Assembly: GCA_002346475.1 (NCBI GenBank)
Contig: DDZV01000018.1
Coordinates: 1 to 24,416, forward strand
Direction of reading: 5' to 3'
Length of the DNA stretch: 24,416 nt
Source of the DNA: Acidobacteria bacterium UBA2999
GTDB taxonomy: Bacteria > Acidobacteriota > Vicinamibacteria > Vicinamibacterales > UBA2999
Below the pieces are notes generated by a model. The model was given only the letters and a program-made list of their open reading frames with translations. It was not told the DNA's origin and searched no databases. This document shows, one piece after another, positions 16,802 through 22,691 of the stretch. The translations under genes and the position numbers were made by a program. How positions within the stretch are numbered: the stretch's first letter is position 1; every line of letters begins with the position of its first letter.

Positions 16802-16838
16802 AGATTACTACTGGAGCAGAGCTGGTTCAAGGTAGAAC
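16802..16838 (-). promoter_or_regulatory. uvrA: Putative uvrA promoter with overlapping dyad
   Basis: On the minus strand TTGAAC (16830-16825, 4 of 6 to TTGACA) is followed after 17 bases by TAATCT (16807-16802, 3 of 6 to TATAAT), giving a leader of about 40 bases. The inverted repeat GTTC-N6-GAAC (16825-16838) covers the -35 box, a position suited to repression. LexA as the binder is a guess; the LexA motif of this lineage is unknown to me. Confidence 0.35.
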
Positions 16839-16937
16839 AAAATTAGGCGCGTTATCGCTAGTTTTCTATTCAACTATGGACTCGCCTAACCTTCACGACG
16901 TAAACTTATCCACCTAAATCCCTCAAGGAGAAATTAC

Positions 16938-17483
16938 ATGCGCGTATTAATGGCGTTGGTTGTGGCAGCACTGATGAGCCCAACTGTAACAGCAGACACT
17001 GAATTAAAAGTGGGTGACGTGGCCCCAGATTTTACGCTCCAGGCCTCCGACGGGCAAAGCTATACACTTTCTGAATTTAAAGGAAAACAAGCGGTCGCGT
17101 TGGCTTGGTTCCCAAAGGCTTTTACGCAAGGGTGCACTATTGAGTGTAAATCTCTTGCAGAAAATGGACACCTTATTAAGAAGTACGACGTTGCTTATTT
17201 CATGATCAGTGTAGACGACATTGAGGGAGACAAAGGCAACAAAGCTTTTGCAGAGTCTCAAGATGCTGATTTTCCGTTACTTGGAGACCCAAGCAAACAG
17301 ACTGCCACTGCATACGGTGTTCTCCGTGACTTCGGTGGTGAGTATGGAGAAATGGCTCAGCGCTGGACCTTCTATATTGGTACAAACGGTAAAATCCTTG
17401 CAATTGATAAAGCTGTAAAACCAGCAACTTCAGCTGAGGATATGGCCACCCAATTAGGCTCTCTTGAAGTTGCCATGCGCTAA
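16938..17483 (+). CDS. Exported peroxiredoxin (AhpC/TSA, Bcp-like)
   Basis: This thiol peroxidase would reduce hydroperoxides, probably in the periplasm. The 181-residue precursor starts with a signal peptide (about residues 1-19, LMALVVAALMSPTVTA before DTELKVG). A thioredoxin-fold core follows with VGDVAPDFTLQASDG. The peroxidatic motif P-x3-T-x2-C is Pro59, Thr63, Cys66 (PKAFTQGCTIECKSL). A second cysteine at 70 is four residues on, whereas E. coli Bcp has its resolving cysteine five residues on. Arg142 in QRWTFYIG is the likely active-site arginine. AAGGAG lies 8 bases upstream of the ATG, one of the best ribosome sites here. It is divergent from uvrA and followed by an intrinsic terminator. 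Confidence 0.9.
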   Translation: MRVLMALVVAALMSPTVTADTELKVGDVAPDFTLQASDGQSYTLSEFKGKQAVALAWFPKAFTQGCTIECKSLAENGHLIKKYDVAYFMISVDDIEGDKGNKAFAESQDADFPLLGDPSKQTATAYGVLRDFGGEYGEMAQRWTFYIGTNGKILAIDKAVKPATSAEDMATQLGSLEVAMR

Positions 17484-17504
17484 CTATTTTCTTTAAAATT
17501 CTTA

Positions 17505-17529
17505 GGCCCGCTTTAACGCGGGCCTTTTT
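17505..17529 (+). terminator. Intrinsic terminator after the peroxiredoxin gene
   Basis: GGCCCGC (17505-17511), a six-base loop TTTAAC, and GCGGGCC (17518-17524) form a perfect 7-bp GC-rich stem followed directly by TTTTT. It begins 21 bases after the stop codon. This is the only textbook rho-independent terminator I find in the window. Confidence 0.92.
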
Positions 17530-17593
17530 ACGTACGATTCACTGGTAATTTAAGACCGATCCTAACTAATGTACAGGCAGTCTAACAGTATTG

Positions 17594-17625
17594 TTGAAAT
17601 GGAAAACGTTTCCCACCCATATAAA
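17594..17625 (+). promoter_or_regulatory. Possible terC promoter/operator
   Basis: TTGAAA (17594-17599) and TATAAA (17620-17625) flank the dyad GGAAA-ACG-TTTCC (17601-17613), whose centre AAACGTTT has the CG core seen in LacI-family operators. The 20-base spacer is too long for a normal sigma-70 promoter, so this is tentative. No yybP-ykoY (manganese/pH) riboswitch signature is present upstream of terC. Confidence 0.3.
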
Positions 17626-17633
17626 AAAGGAAC

Positions 17634-18584
17634 ATGAATCCACCAATCACAATTTGGATCATCGTTAACATCTTTGTCCTTGCGATGTTAATACTCGATC
17701 TGCTGGTGTTTCATCGTCACGCACACGAAGTATCCATGAAAGAAGCTGCGGGATGGAGTGTGTTTTGGATTGCACTCTCAGGGGTTTTTAATCTCGGAAT
17801 CTACTTCTTTATGGGACCTCAGGCTGGGCTAGAATTTCTGACAGGCTATCTCATTGAAAAAGCACTGTCCGTCGACAACCTTTTTGTTTTTGTTCTAATT
17901 TTTTCTTATTTCAATGTTCCAAGAAAATATCAACACCGCGTACTCTTTTGGGGCATTCTTGGTGCCATGATCATGCGCGGAGTCATGATTGCTCTTGGCA
18001 CTGCCCTGATCACTCAGTTCCACTGGATCATCTATCTCTTTGGTGCCTTTCTCGTATTTACTGGCATTCGGATGCTCTGGCAGGATGACGAACAAATTGA
18101 ACCAGAGCGAAACCCTGTGCTTCGTCTTTTTCGACGAATAGTCCCTGTCACTAATACCTACCACGCCCAGAAATTTCTTGTAAAAAAAGATGATGCGGCT
18201 GGCCGAACACACCTCATGGCAACGCCACTTCTTGTAGTACTCGTGCTCATTGAAACAACCGATCTCATCTTTGCCGTTGACTCAATTCCAGCTGTTTTTG
18301 CAATTACGCTTAATCCCTTTATTGTCTACACCTCAAATATATTTGCCATCCTTGGATTGCGGGCTCTCTATTTTCTACTAGCTGGTGTCGTTCATAAATT
18401 TCATTACCTTAAGATGGGCTTGTCAGCAGTGCTAGTTTTTGTTGGAGGAAAAATGTTGCTGATGGATATTTATCACATCTCGACACCGCTGTCTCTCGTT
18501 GTCGTGGCAGTACTTATCGGAGGCTCAGTGGGTGCGTCCTTAGCATTTCCTAAACCAGACACACTTGAAAAAACTCAAACATAA
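17634..18584 (+). CDS. TerC/Alx-family integral membrane protein
   Basis: This 316-residue membrane protein belongs to the TerC family, which includes E. coli Alx and is linked to manganese export or metal loading of exported proteins. The family motifs are EKALSVDNLFVFVLIFSYF (about residues 75-93) and ETTDLIFAVDSIPAVFAI (about 203-220), both with membrane-embedded acidic residues. About nine hydrophobic segments span the chain, starting at residues 6-26, with a charged loop around 145-190. AAAGGA lies 3 bases before the ATG. It is preceded by the peroxiredoxin terminator, so it has its own promoter. The substrate (Mn2+ or other) cannot be decided from sequence. Confidence 0.9.
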   Translation: MNPPITIWIIVNIFVLAMLILDLLVFHRHAHEVSMKEAAGWSVFWIALSGVFNLGIYFFMGPQAGLEFLTGYLIEKALSVDNLFVFVLIFSYFNVPRKYQHRVLFWGILGAMIMRGVMIALGTALITQFHWIIYLFGAFLVFTGIRMLWQDDEQIEPERNPVLRLFRRIVPVTNTYHAQKFLVKKDDAAGRTHLMATPLLVVLVLIETTDLIFAVDSIPAVFAITLNPFIVYTSNIFAILGLRALYFLLAGVVHKFHYLKMGLSAVLVFVGGKMLLMDIYHISTPLSLVVVAVLIGGSVGASLAFPKPDTLEKTQT

Positions 18585-18635
18585 GACCCCGATCTGAACC
18601 AACGCAGACGCACCTGCAAGAAAATTTTAGTATGT

Positions 18636-18641
18636 TACAAT
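18636..18641 (+). promoter_or_regulatory. Putative -10 box of the tRNA-Thr gene
   Basis: TACAAT (5 of 6 to TATAAT) lies 19 bases upstream of the tRNA 5' end. The best -35 at 16 bases is CTGCAA (3 of 6), so the promoter is only partly convincing. Confidence 0.4.
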
Positions 18642-18660
18642 TCGCATTCTTTCAGATTCG

Positions 18661-18736
18661 GCCGACGTAGCTCAGCTGGTAGAGCAGCTGATTCGTAATC
18701 AGCAGGTCAGCGGTTCGAATCCGCTCGTCGGCTCCA
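18661..18736 (+). tRNA. tRNA-Thr (anticodon CGU)
   Basis: The 76 bases fold as a complete cloverleaf. The acceptor stem is GCCGACG/CGTCGGC, the D stem GCTC/GAGC with loop AGCTGGTA, the anticodon stem GCTGA/TCAGC with loop TTCGTAA (anticodon CGT at 18694-18696), and the T arm AGCGG-TTCGAAT-CCGCT. Discriminator T and an encoded CCA end follow. It reads ACG codons. No terminator separates it from the next gene 43 bases downstream. Confidence 0.97.
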
Positions 18737-18779
18737 GAATTTCCTAAAGAAAAGAAAAATTACGAGACAATATAGGCTG

Positions 18780-19502
18780 ATGGCTAAAAGCGATTTAATG
18801 CAACGCCAACACAAGCCTCCAGGTATTCGCATTCTGAAGGGTGAACCTTGCTTTTTGAAAGAACTCGAAAAGATCGTTGCGTCTTGTTTCCGTCCTTCGG
18901 AAGAAGGACACATTCAAGAACAGATGATGTCTTACTTGCCGGTTGCCTACGTGCAAGCTGTGAATAAGGCAATGCAGATGACCTTCTACGGCACAACACG
19001 GATGGAAATCAACGAAAAACGCAACCACTACGAACAGCGACAATCCGATGCTGTGCACGCGATTCTGCAACAGGAACGAGAAGGCAAACCGTTATCAAAG
19101 AAGAAACTAGAGAAGCTGAATAACGAAGTTTGGTTCGCGACTGACCATCTTGAACGAGCCAACATTGCACACGGCGCATTTACAAAAAGTGGTGGAAAAC
19201 CTATCGACTGGTTCCGGCGGTGTCTGTTAATGGAATGCTTCCACGTCTATGCTGTTGTCACAGGTAAACTTCCCACTCAAGTGCATGGTGAAACGTGGCA
19301 CGTTATCGCATGGGTGCTACAGAACTATCACAAGGCCCATGTAGTACGCGATCCTTTTACAGACAACACACCAGAAAAAACCGTTCGACAAGAAGACGTG
19401 TTCTACATGCAACACGCCTGGCACAGAGGGAACCGTGAGCACTTCCCGAAAGACACACTCAAAGATTGGCCGCAGGCCAAATTGTACAAGAAGCGCTACT
19501 AA
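18780..19502 (+). CDS. Hypothetical protein, 240 aa, behind tRNA-Thr
   Basis: I do not recognise this protein. It has no signal peptide and no membrane segment, and it is basic and histidine-rich (14 His). Four cysteines lie at 24, 36, 148 and 153. Residues about 75-130 look like charged helices (EINEKRNHYEQRQSD, then LSKKKLEKLNNEV). The C-terminal half is rich in aromatic and His residues (ETWHVIAWVLQNYHKAH, YMQHAWHRGNREHF) and the end is strongly basic (KLYKKRY). Reading-frame quality is good over 723 bases. The ribosome site is weak (AGG 4 bases from ATG); an ATG at 18798 is an alternative start. It sits 43 bases after tRNA-Thr and converges on the symporter gene. A nucleic-acid-binding role is possible but unproven. 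Confidence 0.7.
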   Translation: MAKSDLMQRQHKPPGIRILKGEPCFLKELEKIVASCFRPSEEGHIQEQMMSYLPVAYVQAVNKAMQMTFYGTTRMEINEKRNHYEQRQSDAVHAILQQEREGKPLSKKKLEKLNNEVWFATDHLERANIAHGAFTKSGGKPIDWFRRCLLMECFHVYAVVTGKLPTQVHGETWHVIAWVLQNYHKAHVVRDPFTDNTPEKTVRQEDVFYMQHAWHRGNREHFPKDTLKDWPQAKLYKKRY

Positions 19503-19546
19503 CTAACGGATACTGTTTACTATGGATGGTCTGATTGACGTGTTAA

Positions 19547-21088
19547 TTATGACGACTCAGTCTCGCCAAGATGCACACGTCGTTCGAGTTCAGAAAATTT
19601 CTCTGCGGCGACTGCTTCTGGCCAGAGCTTCGCGACAACCAGCGCTACAAGAAAAGCCAGCGGAATCGAAACAATGCCAGGGTTTCGCAACGGAAAAATT
19701 GCCTCGGCATTGCCAAGGATATCTATCTGAATCGCCGGGGATAGATAAATCAGCAGGAGGCTCGTCACCGTACCTGTGAGCATGCTGGCCTGCGCTGCAC
19801 GTGTTGTGAAATTTTTCCAAAACACTGAAAGCAACAACGCTGGGAAATTCGCACTCGCCGCAATCGCAAAGGCAAGCCCAACCATATAGGCTACATTTTG
19901 TCCTTCAAACGCAATTCCCAAAAGGATAGCCACGATGCCAAGCAGTGCCGAAGATACACGGGCAACGCGTAACTGCTCTTTCTCAGAGGCCACTCCATTG
20001 CGAATCACGTGCACCCACAAGTCGTGCGAGAGCGCTGCAGCTCCGGCTAAAGTTAAGCCTGCGACTACTGCGAGAATCGTGGCAAAGGCAACGGCTGAAA
20101 TAAAACCTAGGAATGCCGGCCCGCCAACAGCCTCAGCTAACAGCAAGGCCGCCATGTTTCCACCGGCGTCAATGTCACGGATTGCATCCTGCCCAACAAT
20201 CACCATCGCACCAAACCCGAGAATGAAGGTAAGCAAGTAGAAAAGACCAATAAACACCGTTGCGTAGGATACCGATCCCCGAGCTGTCGGTGCATCCGGC
20301 ACAGTATAGAAACGCATCAGAATATGTGGAAGGCCCGCTGTGCCAAGCATTAACGCCAACCCCAGTGAAAAGGTGTCTATTGGATCAGAGTACCGCACAC
20401 CAGGTCCTAAGACGCCCGCCCCATACTGATCGGCCGCTGCCTGAAAGAGTTCCAGTGGATTAAACCCAAACCGTGCAAGCGCAAGTGTTGCTAGTAAAAA
20501 AGCTCCGAAGAGCAATAGAACTGCTTTGACAATTTGTACCCACGTGGTAGCAATCATGCCTCCAAAAAGCACGTAGGCTAACATCACAAGGCCAACGACA
20601 ATGACGGCTACCTCGTACTGCAATCCAAACAGCAGTTGGATAAGCTTCCCAGCGCCTACCATCTGGGCAATTAAATAGAATGCCACCACCGCCAAGGAAC
20701 CCGCAGCGGCAGCGACACGTACCGGCACTTGACGCAATCGAAACGCAACAACATCAGAAAAAGTGTACCGCCCGAGATTTCTGAGGGGTTCAGCAATCAG
20801 AAACATGACGATTGGCCAACCAACTAAGAACCCAATGGAATAGATCAGGCCATCAAAGCCAGACAACGCTACTAGTCCAGCTATCCCTAGAAAGCTAGCC
20901 GCACTCATGTAATCGCCTGCCAAAGCTAGACCATTTTGAAGAGCCGTAACACTACGGCCAGCGGCATAAAAATGTTCAGCGCTTCGTGTGCGCCTTGCAG
21001 CAAAATAAGTAATGCCGAGTGAGAGTGCGATAAATAGAAAAAACCCCGTTATTGCAACAAGGTTGGGTTCACCTAGACCGCTTGTCAC
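19547..21088 (-). CDS. actP: ActP-like acetate/solute:sodium symporter
   Basis: This 513-residue sodium:solute symporter family (SSF) protein would import acetate or a similar small monocarboxylate. It contains the ActP-type N-terminus (YFAARRTRSAEHFYAAGRSV), GLALAGDYMSAASFLGIAGL, the segment LFGGMIATTWVQIVKAVLLL, and about 13 hydrophobic segments. Its partner gene upstream encodes a DUF485 (YjcH-type) protein, the same pair as yjcH-actP in E. coli. The start is GTG overlapping the DUF485 stop codon (GTGA), with GAGG 8 bases upstream inside that gene, so translation is coupled. The substrate is inferred from family and context. Confidence 0.88.
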   Translation of the reverse strand: MTSGLGEPNLVAITGFFLFIALSLGITYFAARRTRSAEHFYAAGRSVTALQNGLALAGDYMSAASFLGIAGLVALSGFDGLIYSIGFLVGWPIVMFLIAEPLRNLGRYTFSDVVAFRLRQVPVRVAAAAGSLAVVAFYLIAQMVGAGKLIQLLFGLQYEVAVIVVGLVMLAYVLFGGMIATTWVQIVKAVLLLFGAFLLATLALARFGFNPLELFQAAADQYGAGVLGPGVRYSDPIDTFSLGLALMLGTAGLPHILMRFYTVPDAPTARGSVSYATVFIGLFYLLTFILGFGAMVIVGQDAIRDIDAGGNMAALLLAEAVGGPAFLGFISAVAFATILAVVAGLTLAGAAALSHDLWVHVIRNGVASEKEQLRVARVSSALLGIVAILLGIAFEGQNVAYMVGLAFAIAASANFPALLLSVFWKNFTTRAAQASMLTGTVTSLLLIYLSPAIQIDILGNAEAIFPLRNPGIVSIPLAFLVALVVAKLWPEAVAAEKFSELERRVHLGETESS

Positions 21089-21360
21089 AACCGTCCTCGC
21101 AACTCAGAGATAGCCGAATCATAGTGCCGGTTTGCCCATCTCACATAAACCCAGACAAAAATCCATGCTGCGACGATCACGAGTACACCAATCAAGATGC
21201 CAAGACTGAGTCCAGGTCGAAGAAGCACCGCCAATAAAGACTTCTGAAATGCAACTAACCCAATGAACCCAAAATACACCACCATCATGGCAATGGTTAG
21301 GCCACCAGCTACACGCCAACGAGCAATGTTTAAACGTTTAAGTTCGTTAGAAAAAGACAT
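21085..21360 (-). CDS. DUF485 membrane protein (YjcH-like)
   Basis: This 91-residue inner-membrane protein has two hydrophobic segments, about residues 20-38 (TIAMMVVYFGFIGLVAF) and 51-73 (LSLGILIGVLVIVAAWIFVW). It ends with the typical DUF485 tail YVRWANRHYDSAISELRG. Such proteins are nearly always encoded directly upstream of ActP-type symporters and are presumed to be accessory or stabilising; the molecular role is not established. It starts 8 bases after the SnoaL-like gene and overlaps the symporter start. Confidence 0.9.
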   Translation of the reverse strand: MSFSNELKRLNIARWRVAGGLTIAMMVVYFGFIGLVAFQKSLLAVLLRPGLSLGILIGVLVIVAAWIFVWVYVRWANRHYDSAISELRGRL

Positions 21361-21368
21361 GGTCGCGC

Positions 21369-21935
21369 TCAGGGAAGACCAAGCGGCATTGCTGGCTCAT
21401 AGGACCCGCTTGGCTTGAACATGCGTTTCTTAAATTTCCATCCGCTTGTTGTTTTAACGAGTGTGTCTTCATAGACACCTGAATGGTCAACAAATGGAGG
21501 CGTCGCTGTGACATTAAAAATCAGGGCGTACACAGATCCCTTCGCGCCCTCGGCCGTGGGAATAATGTGCAAACCACTATATGTGTGACGACTGGACCAA
21601 CCATTTTTTTTCAACGTAGAATGAAAACCTGTAATCATTTTTTTCAATCCATCGTGACCTTTTACCTGAGTGCGTATGAATTCACCGCTTGCATCAACCC
21701 GCCCAGGCTGCTCAAATTCAGCATCTTCAGTAAAATTTGCCACATAGTCACTACCGTCACCCCCACCACCCATGTCAGTGGCACGAACATAATTGGCATA
21801 TAGCTGCCTAATCTCCATGTAGTCCTGAGGTGTTAGTGTCGGCTGCGAGACTTGTGCAACAGGCACCTGCCAATAGGCCAGCCCGCCCATTAAAACCATG
21901 AGAATAACTACAACAATCATTCCCCGCTTAACCAT
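21369..21935 (-). CDS. Exported SnoaL-like/NTF2-fold protein
   Basis: This 188-residue protein has an N-terminal hydrophobic anchor or signal (residues about 5-22, GMIVVVILMVLMGGLAYW) followed by a SnoaL-like domain. LTPQDYMEIRQLYANYVRAT leads into FTEDAEFEQPGR, then HTYSGLHIIP and SGWKFKKRMFKPSG. SnoaL-like NTF2 folds serve as small-molecule enzymes or binding modules, and the ligand here is unknown. AGGAG lies 9 bases before the ATG, with the dyad AGTGA-C-TCACT (21936-21946) between them. It heads the operon with DUF485 and the ActP-like symporter (8-base gap), so a link to substrate handling outside the membrane is plausible but unproven. Confidence 0.8.
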   Translation of the reverse strand: MVKRGMIVVVILMVLMGGLAYWQVPVAQVSQPTLTPQDYMEIRQLYANYVRATDMGGGGDGSDYVANFTEDAEFEQPGRVDASGEFIRTQVKGHDGLKKMITGFHSTLKKNGWSSRHTYSGLHIIPTAEGAKGSVYALIFNVTATPPFVDHSGVYEDTLVKTTSGWKFKKRMFKPSGSYEPAMPLGLP

Positions 21936-22017
21936 AGTGACTCACTCCTGTCTTCGCAATACGATTCACTGCTGTCATACTTAAAACTTAATTGCTAAAT
22001 AATAAGACCTTTGAGCG

Positions 22018-22485
22018 TCAATTCTTCCGACCAAGATGACTCACAATATCAAACTCTATCCGAGTAACTGGCTGAACCGATAATCGACTTCCTTTTTTAG
22101 TAACCATCATTTGCTTAAGACCCTTATGAGCTTTCAGTGTCGCGAGAGGAACAATCTCTGGGAATCGCTCGACAAATTCAATCTCAACCATGTACCACAC
22201 TGGGGAAGCCTTCGTACTTTTCGGATCAAAATACTTATGACCTTTTCTCCAGGAAAAATAATCAGGATGTCCTGCTCTGGAAATCTTTGCAAGACCCGTC
22301 ACACCAGACGGGTCAGCATTTGAAGCATAGAACAGTACGCCGTCTCCCACCTGCATTTCATCACGCATAAAGTTTCGAGCCTGATAATTACGAACGCCTT
22401 CCCAGCTCGTTCGCTGATCACGTGCAAGATTGTCAATCGTGTAAGCAACGGGCTCACATTTCATTAACCAATAACGTTTGGGCAA
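22018..22485 (-). CDS. EVE-domain protein
   Basis: The whole 155-residue protein is a single EVE domain, a PUA-like fold associated with recognition of modified DNA or RNA bases. Diagnostic blocks are RYWLMKCEPVAYTIDNL at the N-terminus, WEGVRNYQARNFMRDEMQVG (about 28-47), LFYASNADPSGVTGLAKI, and the region HPDYFSW...YFDPKSTK, followed by PVWYMVEIEFVERF. The start must be the TTG at 22485, because an in-frame TAG is two codons upstream and the first ATG (22464) would cut off the first strand. Housekeeping EVE proteins of this size are common. No restriction or defence partner is adjacent. Confidence 0.9.
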   Translation of the reverse strand: MPKRYWLMKCEPVAYTIDNLARDQRTSWEGVRNYQARNFMRDEMQVGDGVLFYASNADPSGVTGLAKISRAGHPDYFSWRKGHKYFDPKSTKASPVWYMVEIEFVERFPEIVPLATLKAHKGLKQMMVTKKGSRLSVQPVTRIEFDIVSHLGRKN

Positions 22486-22538
22486 TGTCTACTCTCTGAT
22501 TTTTAGAATGATATTTCGTCTGTAGCTGAAGTGGCTCA

Positions 22539-22691
22539 TTACTCAACCACAACAGTAGTGCCATACACCAGCAACTCAGCTGTGTTGGCCACTACCATTG
22601 CAGTTTGAAACCGAATAGAAATCATAGCATTCGCTCCGAGGACTTTTGATGTTCCTCGAGTACGTGCCTGAACAAAACTAGGGTTCCTATA
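22539..22691 (-). pseudogene. C-terminal remnant of a YbjQ/UPF0145 family gene
   Basis: The minus strand encodes about 50 residues ending in a normal stop (TAA at 22541-22539). The central part VLGANAMISIRFQT and the end LLVYGTTVVVE match the C-terminal half of YbjQ/UPF0145 (heavy-metal-binding domain) proteins, which end in patterns like LGANAV...GTAVVVE and are about 105 residues long. The N-terminal half is missing, and the sequence upstream is the end of the lipoprotein gene. No start codon precedes the homologous part: the in-frame TGA at 22694-22692 is the lipoprotein's own stop. A deletion that removed the 5' half explains this best. Confidence 0.7.

Noticed and set aside
16756..16830. 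25-residue N-terminal extension of UvrA from a TTG codon
   Set aside because: The extension does not resemble UvrA, has no ribosome site, and overlaps the likely promoter; ATG at 16755 gives the family's normal N-terminus.
17530..17633. yybP-ykoY (manganese/pH) riboswitch expected upstream of terC/alx genes
   Set aside because: The 104-base leader lacks the conserved riboswitch core and is A/T-rich with only a short palindrome.
18661..18736. tRNA-Thr as an occupied attachment site with a duplicated 3' end
   Set aside because: I found no second copy of the tRNA 3' end and no integrase in the window; the boundary could lie outside it.
22018..22485. EVE protein as part of a modified-DNA defence system
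   Set aside because: It is a stand-alone single-domain protein with no restriction, helicase or nuclease partner nearby; housekeeping-type EVE proteins look the same.
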